64,000 bases of DNA, taken from an uncultured Trueperaceae bacterium (lineage in GTDB: Bacteria; Deinococcota; Deinococci; Deinococcales; Trueperaceae). Within the stretch, counting starts at the first letter, position 1. Each line of letters begins with the position of its first letter. The translations under genes were made by a program, and so were the position numbers. The stretch is from assembly GCA_913057685.1 (NCBI GenBank), contig CAJXOA010000008.1:1-64000 (forward strand), given 5' to 3'. Under the pieces are notes generated by a model, which searched no databases, was not told where the DNA came from, and worked only from the letters and a program-made list of their open reading frames with translations. This document shows, piece after piece, positions 7,937 through 17,236 of the stretch.

Positions 7937-9417
7937 GCGCCCGCCGGCCCGCCCGCGGGTCGCGGCGGCCCCCACGCCGGGCGCCGGACGCCCCCGCCCC
8001 CATTCCGCCGGCGTTCCTGGCGCGCCTGCGCGCGACGGTGGGGGACGAGGCGGCGGACGCCATCCACGCCCACCTCACGGGCCCCCCGACCCCCGGCGTA
8101 CGCGTCCACCCGGGCCGCCTCGACCTCGCCACCCTCGCGCAGGCGACCGGCTGGCGCCTGACGCCGCTCCCCTGGACGCAGGACGCGGCGGTCCTCGACG
8201 CGCGCGGCGATCGTCCGGGCCTCCACCCGCTGCACGAGGCGGGCGCGTACTACCTGCAGGACCCCGCCGCGACCGCCCCCGCCGCCGCCCTCGACGTGCG
8301 GCCCGGCGAGCGGGTCGCCGACCTCGCCGCCGCCCCCGGCGGCAAGGCGACCGCGCTGGGGGCGGCCCTGCGGGGGCGGGGGACGCTGCTCGCCAACGAG
8401 GTGCACCCCGAGCGCGTCACCACCCTCGCGCGGAACCTCGAGCGCTTCGGGATCGCCAACGCCGTCGTGACGCACGCGCCCGTCGCGGACCTCGCCGACC
8501 GCCTCGAGGGTCGCTTCGACGCGGTGCTGCTCGACGCGCCGTGCAGCGGGGAGGGGATGTTCGCGAAGAGCGACGCGGCGCGCCGCGACTGGTCGCCCGC
8601 GGCCGTGTCGGCGTGTGCCGCGCGGCAGGACGAGCTGCTGCCGCACGCCGCCCGCCTCCTCGCCCCCGGCGGGCGCCTCGTGTACGCGACGTGCACGTTC
8701 GCGCGGGAGGAGAACGAAGCGGTCGTCGAACGCCTCCTACGCGCCCGCCCCGACCTGCGCGCCGCCCCGGCGGGGGTGCCGGGCAGCGACCCGGGCGACG
8801 TCGATCCGGCCGGCCCCCTCCCCGCCGACGCGGTCGCCCGCCTCTGGCCGCACCGGGCGCCCGGCGACGGGCACGTGCTGATCCGCCTCGTGCGCGAGGG
8901 CGCGACGCCGACACCCGCACCCCCCGACGTCGCGACGTCGGACGCCGTCCCGCCCCTCGACCGCGAGGCGCGCGAAGCGTGGGCGGCGTTCGCCGACGCG
9001 ACGTTCCGCGACGGCGGGTGGGCGGACGCGGTGGTGGTGCGCGTGGACGACCGCCTGTGGCTCGACGCCGACCGCGCCCTCCTCGAGGCGCTCGGGCCGC
9101 TGCCGGTCCTGCGGCGGGGGCTGCCGCTCGGGCGGCTGCGCCGCGGGCGCCTGGAGCCCGCCCACGCCCTGGCGATGGCGACCGCCGGCACGGACGTCCG
9201 CCGCCGGGTGGCGCTCGACGTGGAGGGCGCCGCCGTGCGGCGGTGGCTGGCGGGCGAGGAGGCGACGCTCGACGACGTCGGCGTCACGCCGCCGGAGGGG
9301 CCCGACGGGGACGGGTACGCGCGGGTGGAGGTGCTGGGGGCGCCGCTCGGGTGGGGGCGGATCTCCGGGCGGCGCCTCCGCAACCTGCGGCCGAAGGGGC
9401 TGCGGCGGACGTCGTGA
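7933..9417 (+). CDS. 16S rRNA m5C methyltransferase, RsmF/NOL1-NOP2-Sun family
   Basis: SAM-dependent RNA cytosine-C5 methyltransferase. Motifs in order: substrate-side region ending YYLQDPA, motif [11 protein letters not shown], motif [14 protein letters not shown] and motif [14 protein letters not shown], holding the two catalytic cysteines. A C-terminal PUA-like part ends [17 protein letters not shown]. The start is unsettled: family alignment needs IPPAFLARL, which lies upstream of the first in-frame GTG (8038). The only start-like codon before it is CTG at 7933, overlapping the nrdR stop as CTGA, or ATT at 8002. I give the CTG. It is co-translated with nrdR. Confidence 0.85.
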   Translation: MSARRPARGSRRPPRRAPDAPAPIPPAFLARLRATVGDEAADAIHAHLTGPPTPGVRVHPGRLDLATLAQATGWRLTPLPWTQDAAVLDARGDRPGLHPLHEAGAYYLQDPAATAPAAALDVRPGERVADLAAAPGGKATALGAALRGRGTLLANEVHPERVTTLARNLERFGIANAVVTHAPVADLADRLEGRFDAVLLDAPCSGEGMFAKSDAARRDWSPAAVSACAARQDELLPHAARLLAPGGRLVYATCTFAREENEAVVERLLRARPDLRAAPAGVPGSDPGDVDPAGPLPADAVARLWPHRAPGDGHVLIRLVREGATPTPAPPDVATSDAVPPLDREAREAWAAFADATFRDGGWADAVVVRVDDRLWLDADRALLEALGPLPVLRRGLPLGRLRRGRLEPAHALAMATAGTDVRRRVALDVEGAAVRRWLAGEEATLDDVGVTPPEGPDGDGYARVEVLGAPLGWGRISGRRLRNLRPKGLRRTS

Positions 9418-9431
9418 CGCCCCCGCTGCGG

Positions 9432-9461
9432 TTGTCGTGGCGGAAGGCCGCGTGCTACGCT
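9432..9461 (+). promoter_or_regulatory. promoter of rplM-rpsI operon
   Basis: A -35 box TTGTCG (9432-9437) and a -10 box TACGCT (9456-9461) are separated by 18 bases. Transcription should begin near 9468, giving a leader of about 100 bases before rplM. Confidence 0.6.
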
Positions 9462-9526
9462 GCTCGTCGGCCCAGGCGCAGCGGTCGATTCCCCGATCCT
9501 CTCGACCCGGCTGCGAATCGCCGCAC

Positions 9527-9543
9527 GGCGGCCTCCGGCCGCC
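9527..9543 (+). other. leader hairpin before rplM
   Basis: A perfect 7-bp stem (9527-9533 with 9537-9543) with a 3-base loop lies in the rplM leader, followed by CACTTTGA. Ribosomal protein operons are often controlled by a product binding such a leader; here that is inference only. Confidence 0.4.
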
Positions 9544-9569
9544 CACTTTGACCGAAGGACGTGAGGCAC

Positions 9570-9995
9570 GTGAAGACCTACTTCGAAAAGGACCTCGACC
9601 ACGACTGGGTGGTCATCGACGCCGAGGGCCAGACCGTCGGGCGACTCGCGACCCAGATCGCGCAGGTGTTGCGCGGCAAGCACAAGCCGACGTTCTCCCC
9701 GCACCAGGGGGGCGGCGACTTCGTCGTCGTCGTGAACGCCGAGAAGGTCGTCTTCACCGGCGCGAAGCTCGACCAGAAGATCTACACCCGCTACAGCGGC
9801 TACCAGGGCGGCCTGAAGAAGATCTCCGCCCGCGACATGTTGGCCAAGCACCCCGACCGCGTGATCCGTCGCGCGGTGTGGGGGATGCTCCCCAAGCACC
9901 GTCTCGGGCGTCGCCTCCTGCGCCGCCTCAAGGTGTACGCCGGCGCCACGCACCCGCACCAGGCGCAACAGCCCCGTCCCCTGGAGGTCGGATGA
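9570..9995 (+). CDS. rplM: 50S ribosomal protein L13
   Basis: Early-assembly 50S protein that binds 23S rRNA, 141 residues. It reads like Thermus L13 throughout: KTYFEKD at the start, [32 protein letters not shown] and [15 protein letters not shown]. Two in-frame GTG codons (9561 and 9570) are possible. I choose 9570 because the family starts MKTY and GAAGGA is then about ten bases away. Its stop codon overlaps the rpsI start by one base. Confidence 0.96.
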   Translation: MKTYFEKDLDHDWVVIDAEGQTVGRLATQIAQVLRGKHKPTFSPHQGGGDFVVVVNAEKVVFTGAKLDQKIYTRYSGYQGGLKKISARDMLAKHPDRVIRRAVWGMLPKHRLGRRLLRRLKVYAGATHPHQAQQPRPLEVG

Positions 9996-10381
9996 TGGAT
10001 CAGTACTACGGCACCGGACGTCGCAAGGAGGCGGTCGCGCGGGTGTTCCTGCGCCCCGGCTCCGGCAAGATCACCGTCAACGGCAAGGACTTCCAGGAGT
10101 ACTTCCGCGGCATCCTCGTCGGCGTGCAGGCGCTCGAACCGCTCAAGGCGACGAACACCGCCGGCCGCTTCGACGCCGTCATCACCGTCAAGGGCGGCGG
10201 CCCGTCGGGCCAGGCGGACGCCATCAAGCTCGGCGTCGCGCGCGCCCTGCTCGAGGTCGACCCCGCCTACCGCGACCTGCTCAAGACGTCCGGCCACCTG
10301 CGCCGCGACGACCGCGTCATCGAACGCAAGAAGTACGGCCTCAAGAAGGCGCGCCGCGCCCCGCAGTTCAGCAAGCGCTGA
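9995..10381 (+). CDS. rpsI: 30S ribosomal protein S9
   Basis: 30S head protein whose C-terminal tail reaches the P-site tRNA, 128 residues as in Thermus. Motifs: [19 protein letters not shown] at the start, [14 protein letters not shown], and the basic end [11 protein letters not shown]. Two adjacent ATG codons (9992, 9995) exist; GGAGGT six bases upstream and the family start M-x-QYYG favour 9995. It is the second gene of the L13-S9 operon and is followed by a strong terminator. Confidence 0.96.
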   Translation: MDQYYGTGRRKEAVARVFLRPGSGKITVNGKDFQEYFRGILVGVQALEPLKATNTAGRFDAVITVKGGGPSGQADAIKLGVARALLEVDPAYRDLLKTSGHLRRDDRVIERKKYGLKKARRAPQFSKR

Positions 10382-10404
10382 CCGCGACCGCTGCGTGACG
10401 CGTA

Positions 10405-10434
10405 CGCCGGTCGGTGGTCCGCCACCGACCGGCG
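10405..10434 (+). terminator. terminator after rpsI
   Basis: A 13-bp perfect stem (10405-10417 with 10422-10434) has a TCCG loop and starts 24 bases after the rpsI stop. Only a short GTT follows, but stem strength suggests a terminator. Confidence 0.65.
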
Positions 10435-10485
10435 TCGTACGTTCCCCGCCCGCCCGTGCGGGCCGCCCCGGACGAAGGGACCCCC

Positions 10486-11295
10486 GTGGCCGACCTCCAG
10501 GCCGTCATCCTCGGCGTCGTGCAGGGCCTCACCGAGTTCCTGCCGATCTCGAGTTCCGGGCACCTCGTGCTCGCCGCCACCTGGTTCGGCTTCGCCGAAC
10601 ACGGCGAGTCGCTCGAGCTGGCGATCGACATCGCGACGAACACGGGGACGTTCCTCGCCGTCCTCGTCGCGCTCCGCGCCGACGTCTGGCGCGCCGCCAG
10701 CGGCTTCCTGCGCGGGCTCGTCTCCGCCGACGCGCGCCGCGAGGACGGCTGGCACCTGGCGCTCCTGGTGCTGCTCGGGTCGGTCCCCACCGCCCTGATC
10801 GGCCTCACCCTCCGCGAGGTGTTCGAGGTCCTCAACGCCGCCACGCCGGTCTCGGTGGCGTTGATCGCGACCGGCGCGATCCTCTGGACCGCGCCCGCGA
10901 AGGGGGCGCGCTCGCGCCCCCGCGACCTGCGGCCCCGCGACGCACTCGTCGCCGGGCTCGCGCAGGGCCTCGCCGTCATCCCCGGCATCAGTCGGTCGGG
11001 CAGCACCATCGTCGCGCTGTTGTGGCGCGACGTCGACGCCGCCCTCGCGGCGCGCCTGTCGTTCCTTCTGTACCTCGTCGCGTCGCTGGGCGTCGCGGTG
11101 CTGGGGGTCGGCGAGGTGCGCGACGCGCAGTTGGGCTGGAGCGCGATCGCCTGGATGACGCTCGCGTCGTTCGTCACCGGCTGGGCGGCCCTCGCCTGGC
11201 TGTTCCGGCTGCTGCGCAGCGGACGCTTCCGGTGGTTCGCTCCGTACCTGTGGGCCGTCGCCGGCCTGACCCTGCTCCGCGGGATCGTCGCGTGA
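10486..11295 (+). CDS. uppP: undecaprenyl-diphosphatase (BacA/UppP family)
   Basis: Integral membrane enzyme that recycles undecaprenyl pyrophosphate to the monophosphate carrier for peptidoglycan; confers some bacitracin resistance. 269 residues with about eight membrane segments. Both active-site motifs are present: EFLPISSSGHL near the N-terminus and PGISRSGST in the second repeat. The GTG start has GAAGGGA upstream. A TACGTT box at 10438-10443 could be its promoter. It is followed by gltX, with a separate promoter. Confidence 0.94.
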   Translation: MADLQAVILGVVQGLTEFLPISSSGHLVLAATWFGFAEHGESLELAIDIATNTGTFLAVLVALRADVWRAASGFLRGLVSADARREDGWHLALLVLLGSVPTALIGLTLREVFEVLNAATPVSVALIATGAILWTAPAKGARSRPRDLRPRDALVAGLAQGLAVIPGISRSGSTIVALLWRDVDAALAARLSFLLYLVASLGVAVLGVGEVRDAQLGWSAIAWMTLASFVTGWAALAWLFRLLRSGRFRWFAPYLWAVAGLTLLRGIVA

Positions 11296-11343
11296 GCCGC
11301 CCCGCCGCCCGAACGGGCGACGAAGCGCCACCCCGCGGCGCGC

Positions 11344-11349
11344 TACCAT
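11344..11349 (+). promoter_or_regulatory. -10 box TACCAT of gltX-ftsY-mqnB operon
   Basis: TACCAT is 25 bases before the gltX ATG. The resulting leader of about 20 bases carries GGAAGGAG, so this operon uses a normal ribosome-binding site. The ATG inside the box is not the start. Confidence 0.5.
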
Positions 11350-11374
11350 GGACCGCTCGGAAGGAGTGCTCGAC

Positions 11375-12987
11375 ATGACCGTCGTCACCCGCATCGCGCC
11401 CTCCCCCACCGGGGACCCGCACGTCGGCACCGCCTACGTGGGCCTGTTCAACTACGCGCTCGCCAAACGGCACGGAGGCCGGTTCGTTTTCCGCCTCGAG
11501 GACACCGACCGCGAACGCTACGACGCCGACGCCGAAGCGGCGATCCTGGCGATGTTCGATTGGCTCGGCATCCGGCCCGACGAGGGCCCGGAGATCGGGG
11601 GGCCGAACGGCCCCTACCGCCAAAGCGAACGCCTGGAGATCTACCGCACGCACGTCGACGCCCTCCTCGAGGCGGGCGCGGCGTACCGCGCCTTCGAGAC
11701 CGCCGAGGAGCTCGACGCCATGCGCGCCGAACAGAAGCAACGCGGGTTGCCCCTCGGCTACGACGGGCGCGGCGCGACGGTGCCGCGCGAGGAACAGGAG
11801 CGGCGCGCCGCCGCCGGGGAGCCGCACGTCGTGCGCCTCCGCACCCCCGAGGCGGGCGAGACGACGTTCCACGACCTGCTGCGCGGCGACGTGACGATCC
11901 CCAACGCGGAGATCAAGGACCCGGTCCTCGTCAAGAGCGACGGCTTCCCCACGTACCACTTCGCGAACGTCGTCGACGACCACGCGATGGAGGTCACGCA
12001 CGTCCTCCGCGCCGAGGAGTGGGTCACCAGCACCCCCATCCACGCGCTCCTGTACCGCGCGTTCGGGTGGAGTGAACCGGTGTTCGCGCACCTCCCGCTG
12101 CTGCGCAACCCCGACGCGAACAAGACGAAGATCAGCAAGCGCAAGCTCGATACCAGCGTCGCGTCGTACCGCGACCAGGGGATCCTGCCCGAGGCGCTCC
12201 TGAACTTCCTCGCGACGATGGGCTTTCACCTGCCCGACGGTCGCGAGGTGTTCTCCCTCGACGACTTCGTCGCGCAGTTCGATCCCGAACGCATCACGCT
12301 CGGTGGGCCGGTGTTCGACCTGAAGAAGTTGCGGCACCTCAACGCCCACTACCTGCGCGAGGTGCTGTCCGTCGAGGAGCTCGCCGACCGCCTCGAACCG
12401 CGCTTCGAGGACGCCGGCTACGCCTGGGACGACGAGGACTACCTCCTCGACGTCATCGACGTGCTGCGCCCCCGCGCCGAGACGCTGCAGGAACTCGTCG
12501 ACGCCGCCGACTACTTCTTCCTGCCCGACGACGCCTTCGCCATCCACCCCGAGGCGCGCAAGAAGATCGCGGCCGGCCAGCAGGCGCTCGAGGACCTCGA
12601 GCGGTCGTTCTCGATGCTCGACTTCTTCGACGAGGACGCCGTCGACGAACTGCTCGACGAGTACGTCCGCTCGCGCGAAATCAAGAAGCCGGCCGTCATG
12701 ATGCCGCTCCGGGCGGCCCTCACCGGCACGACGAACGCGCCGTCGGTCACCGACCTCGCCGTCATCCTCGGTCGCGAGCGGGTGCTGCGCCGCATCGGGC
12801 GGGCCCTGGGCGAAATGACCGCCGCCCTGCCCGACGACGACCCCGCCGCCGCGGAGGCCGCCGCGGAGGCGGCGGCGAAGGCGGCGGAGGAAGCCGCCCG
12901 CGCGAAGCGCGAGGCGGCGATCGCGAAGGCGCGCGCCGACGCCGCCGCGCGGCGCGGCGAAGCGGCGCCCGAGGGGGCGGACGGGGC

Positions 12988-12991
<4 letters not shown>
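11375..12991 (+). CDS. gltX: glutamate--tRNA ligase with Ala-rich C-terminal extension
   Basis: Class I aminoacyl-tRNA synthetase that charges tRNA-Glu. The HIGH-equivalent lies in PSPTGDPHVG (residues 8-17) and the KMSKS-equivalent in KTKISKRKL. The enzyme proper ends near residue 485; usual length is about 470. Residues from about 490 to 538 form an extra helix-prone tail of Ala, Glu, Lys and Arg, absent from typical GltX. The ATG is chosen by GGAAGGAG. Its stop overlaps the ftsY start (GTGA). With gatC in the window, a GatCAB route to Gln-tRNA is likely, so this may be a non-discriminating enzyme. Confidence 0.94.
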
Positions 12992-13925
<934 letters not shown>

Positions 13926-13929
<4 letters not shown>

Positions 13930-14621
13930 GCGACGCGCCGCTCCTGATCGCGGCAGCGACCCCCGCCGAACTCGCGCCGCTCGACGCCGCCCTCGCCGGC
14001 GCGCGGGAGGTGCCGGGCGGGCGCGCCGGGACCCTCGAGGGGCGCGCCGCGGTCCTGGTCGCGACCGGCGTCGGGAAGGCGGCCGCCGCGGCCGGCGTGG
14101 CGCGGCACGTCGAGCGTCACGCCCCCGCCGCCGTCCTGCACGTCGGCATCGCCGGCGCGTACGTCGGCGCCTTCGTGCCGGTCGGCGCGACGGTCGCGGC
14201 GGCCAGCGAGGTGGATCTGGATCTCGGCGTCGCGTCGTTCGTGAACGACGGGGGGGCGCGCGTCGAGGCGATGGAGGACGTGGACTTCGCGCTGCTCGGC
14301 GCGACGCCGCTGCCGACCGACGCCGCCTGGCGCGACGCCCTCGCGCGCGCGGCGGGCGTCCCGCCGGAACCGTTCGCGACGAGCGACGCGGCGTCGGGCG
14401 ACCTGGACGTCGCCGCCGCCCGCGCCGCCCGGTCGGGCGCCGCGGTGGAGTCGATGGAGGGCGTCGCGGTCGCCGTCGCCTGCGCGGCGGCGGGGGTGCC
14501 GTTCGCCGAGGTGCGCGGCATCGCCAACGTCGCGGGGGTGCGCGACAAGGCCCAGTGGGAGGTCGCGGCGGCGGTGCGCGGCGTCGCCGCCACCGTGCGC
14601 GACGCCCTCCGCCGCACCTGA
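13926..14621 (+). CDS. mqnB: futalosine hydrolase
   Basis: Releases hypoxanthine from futalosine in the alternative menaquinone pathway, as in Thermus. 231 residues of the nucleoside phosphorylase/MTAN fold. Motifs: VLHVGIAGAYVG, ESMEGVAVAVAC with the substrate-binding ESMEG, and VRGIANVAGVRDKAQW, the latter typical of MqnB. The GTG start overlaps the ftsY stop. No other menaquinone genes are nearby. A general MTA/SAH nucleosidase is the alternative, but the C-terminal signature favours MqnB. Confidence 0.82.
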
Positions 14622-14638
14622 GGGGCGGCGTCCGCCCT
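14622..14638 (+). terminator. weak hairpin after mqnB
   Basis: A 6-7 bp GC stem (GGGCGG with CCGCCC, 3-base loop) directly follows the mqnB stop. It may end the gltX-ftsY-mqnB transcript. No T-run. Confidence 0.35.
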
Positions 14639-14660
14639 CGGGGCGTCCAGGGCGCTGCGG

Positions 14661-14666
14661 TATGCT
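14661..14666 (+). promoter_or_regulatory. -10 box TATGCT of fba (leaderless type)
   Basis: TATGCT is six bases before the ATG of the aldolase gene. No ribosome-binding site lies between them. Confidence 0.6.
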
Positions 14667-14672
14667 CCGCGC

Positions 14673-15611
14673 ATGGCCCTCGTTCCCGGACGCGACATCC
14701 TCGCCGCCGCCCGCCGCGACCAGTACGGCGTCGGCGCGTTCAACACCAACGACATGGAGATCACGCAAGCGATCGTGGAGGCGGCGGAGGCGAAACGCAG
14801 CCCCGTCCTGATCGCCCTCTCCGAGGGGGGCCTGAAGTACGGCGGCGCGGAACTCCCGAAGCTGGTGATCGACATGGCGCGCGAGGCGAGCGTCCCGGTC
14901 GCCGTGCACCTCGATCACGGTTCCTCGTACGCCTCGTGCCTGCGCGCGATCCGCTTGGGCTTCACGTCGGTGATGATCGACAAGTCGCACGAGGAGGAGG
15001 ACGTCAACGTCCGCGAAACCGCCCGCGTCGTGGAGGCCGCCCACGCGGTCGGCGTGACGGTCGAGGCGGAGATCGGGCGGTTGGGCGGCGTCGAGGAACA
15101 CGTCGTCGTCGCCGAGGAGGACGCGATCCTCACGAAGCCCGACGAAGCGCAACGCTTCATGGAGGCCAGCGGAGCGGACTACCTCGCGGTCGCGATCGGG
15201 ACGTCGCACGGCGCGAACAAGGGCACCGGCCGGCCGTACATCGACCACGCCCGCATCCGCGACATCGCGTCGCGCCTCCCCCACCCGCTGGTGATGCACG
15301 GCGCGAGCGGCGTTCCGGAGGACCTCGTGCGGCGCCTCAACGCCGCCGGCGGGGAGCTGGCCGACGCCAGCGGCATCCACGAGGACGACGTCCGCCAGGC
15401 GGTCACCGAAGGCATCGCGAAGATCAACACCGACACCGACCTGCGCTTGGCGTTCACGACCCGCGTCCGCGAGGTGTTGCGCGACGACCCCACCCAGTTC
15501 GACCCCCGCAAGATCCTGGGGCCCGCCCGGGACGAGATGCGCGCGGTCGTCGAGGCCCGCATGGACGTCTTCGGCTCCACCGGTCGGGCCGACGGCTGGA
15601 CCGCCGGCTGA
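14673..15611 (+). CDS. fba: class II fructose-bisphosphate aldolase
   Basis: Zinc-dependent aldolase of glycolysis and gluconeogenesis that splits fructose 1,6-bisphosphate; 312 residues. Class II motifs: GAFNTNDMEI at the N-terminus, HLDHGSSYASC with the zinc and catalytic residues, DKSHEEEDVN, MHGASGVPE and KINTDTDLR. Related tagatose-bisphosphate aldolases share these, but pfkA in the same window fits a glycolytic role. The start is fixed by TATGCT six bases upstream. Confidence 0.92.
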   Translation: MALVPGRDILAAARRDQYGVGAFNTNDMEITQAIVEAAEAKRSPVLIALSEGGLKYGGAELPKLVIDMAREASVPVAVHLDHGSSYASCLRAIRLGFTSVMIDKSHEEEDVNVRETARVVEAAHAVGVTVEAEIGRLGGVEEHVVVAEEDAILTKPDEAQRFMEASGADYLAVAIGTSHGANKGTGRPYIDHARIRDIASRLPHPLVMHGASGVPEDLVRRLNAAGGELADASGIHEDDVRQAVTEGIAKINTDTDLRLAFTTRVREVLRDDPTQFDPRKILGPARDEMRAVVEARMDVFGSTGRADGWTAG

Positions 15612-15638
15612 CCCTCCCCCACCCGTCCCCGCCGACCG

Positions 15639-17216
15639 TCAGGACGCGTCGGAGGTCGCGCGGCCCGGGTTGCGGTCGGGCGTGACGTAGACCGTCTTCT
15701 GCTGCGTGAAGCGCACCGCGCCCGGCGGGCCGCCCTTCACCTTCCAGACGTGCTTGCGGAGGGTGTAGTCGACCGGGACGTTGTCGCCGCCCGCCGCCTT
15801 GCTGTACGCCGCCGCCAGTTGCGCGGCGAACAGGACGACGTCGAACGGCACCTCGCGACCGCCCGCGAGGATCACCACGTGCGAGCCGGTCCACCCCTGC
15901 GCATGCAGCCACACGTCGAGGCTGCGCGCGACGCGGAACGTCACCGCGTCGTTCTCGCGGGCGTTGCGGCCGACGACGACCGTGAAGCCGTGCGGCGCGT
16001 CGAAGCGGGCGCCGGGGAGGCGCGGCGCAGGCCGTTTCGCCTTCGCCAACGCCGCGGCGCGCGCCGCGAGGTCGTCGTCGCCCGCCTCGTCGAGCGCCGC
16101 GAGGTCCGCCTCGAGCGCAGCGATCTCCGCCGCGCGGGCGTCCGCCTGCGCCAGCGCCCGCTCCGCGCGCGCCTCACGCCGGCGGGCCTGGTCGTAGCGT
16201 CGTTCGGCGTTCGCCGCCACCGACCGGGCGGGATCGAGGTCCACCGTCGCGTCGCCCCCCTCGAAGGCGGGGAGCGTCACCCGCGACGCGCCGGTGGGGA
16301 CGGCGTGGGCGTGGGCCAACAACAGGTCCGCTTCGCCGCGGAGCCGGGCGGCGTCGTCGGCGGCGGCGAGCGCCCGCTCCGCGTCGCGTTCGCGCTTCCG
16401 GGCGACGCGGAGCTTGTCGCGCAGGTCCGCTTCGACGACCTTCCGGTCGCGCGCCCGGCGGTCGCGACGGCGGTCGGCGGCGACGTCGCTGCGCGCACCC
16501 GCGGCCGCGACGGCGGCCGTAGGGTCCGCCGCGACGCGGTGGACGGCGGCGACGACGGCGTCGAGGGCGTCCCCCTCGAGCGTCGCGTCGGGGGGGACGT
16601 CGGCGGCGTGGCGGACGGCGCCGGTCAGCTCCGGTCCGATGCCGTCGAGGCGGCGCTTGAGGTCGGTCAGCGTCGCGCCGCGCAGCACGTCGGCGAGCGC
16701 GTCGGGCGCGAGCGTCCGGGGGTCGGGCTTCGCGTAGGGCGGTGGGGGGACGTACGCCGCCCCCGGCACGACGGTGCGGTAGCGGTTGACGTCCGCCCCG
16801 ACGATGCGCGACGCCCCCAGCACCGTTCCGGCGTCGTCGACGAGGATGAGGTTGCCGTTGCGGCCGGTGAGTTCCGCGACGAGGATCACCGGCGGGGTCG
16901 GCGCGAAGCCTTCGTCGGCGGCGAAGTGCAGGCGGGCGACGCGGTCGAGCGCCGGCTGCTCCACCCGAGCGAGGGGGCCTGTGGCGCGCGCCCGCAGTTG
17001 TGCCTGGAAGGCGGTGTGCGGTCCGGCGGCGGCGTCGGGCAGATCGGTGCGGAGGGCGAGGCGGGGGTGCGGGAGGGTGTCGACCAACCACAGCACGGTG
17101 CCGCCCTCGAGGGGCAGGAGGTGGGTGTGGGCGTCGAGGAACCGCCACGTCCCACGGCCCGCGGGCAGGCGCACCCGCAGGCGCTCCAGCACGTCGGCGA
17201 GCAGCAGCCCCTCCAC
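15639..17216 (-). CDS. rqcH: ribosome quality control protein RqcH (NFACT family)
   Basis: Binds 60S/50S-like obstructed subunits and, in bacteria, directs C-terminal alanine tailing of stalled chains. 525 residues. NFACT-N starts at residue 3 (GLLLADVLERL) and includes VAELTGRNGNLILVDD; two helix-hairpin-helix and coiled-coil stretches lie at about 190-400; NFACT-R at about 400-500 has VVGRNARENDAVTFRVARS and WLHAQGWTGSHVVI. The start is a GTG six bases after TAGACT. The TPR gene on the same strand ends 21 bases upstream but rqcH has its own promoter. Confidence 0.88.
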   Translation of the reverse strand: MEGLLLADVLERLRVRLPAGRGTWRFLDAHTHLLPLEGGTVLWLVDTLPHPRLALRTDLPDAAAGPHTAFQAQLRARATGPLARVEQPALDRVARLHFAADEGFAPTPPVILVAELTGRNGNLILVDDAGTVLGASRIVGADVNRYRTVVPGAAYVPPPPYAKPDPRTLAPDALADVLRGATLTDLKRRLDGIGPELTGAVRHAADVPPDATLEGDALDAVVAAVHRVAADPTAAVAAAGARSDVAADRRRDRRARDRKVVEADLRDKLRVARKRERDAERALAAADDAARLRGEADLLLAHAHAVPTGASRVTLPAFEGGDATVDLDPARSVAANAERRYDQARRREARAERALAQADARAAEIAALEADLAALDEAGDDDLAARAAALAKAKRPAPRLPGARFDAPHGFTVVVGRNARENDAVTFRVARSLDVWLHAQGWTGSHVVILAGGREVPFDVVLFAAQLAAAYSKAAGGDNVPVDYTLRKHVWKVKGGPPGAVRFTQQKTVYVTPDRNPGRATSDAS

Positions 17217-17222
17217 CCCGCG

Positions 17223-17228
17223 AGTCTA
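17223..17228 (-). promoter_or_regulatory. -10 box TAGACT of rqcH (leaderless type)
   Basis: Minus-strand TAGACT is six bases before the rqcH GTG. It sits in the 20-base gap after the TPR gene's stop codon. Confidence 0.55.
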
Positions 17229-17236
17229 CCTGCGGC

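Noticed and set aside
14911-15100. tRNA or small RNA genes in intergenic or coding stretches
   Set aside because: No cloverleaf-like arm set or CCA-type end was found by eye anywhere in the window; a covariance search would be needed to be sure.
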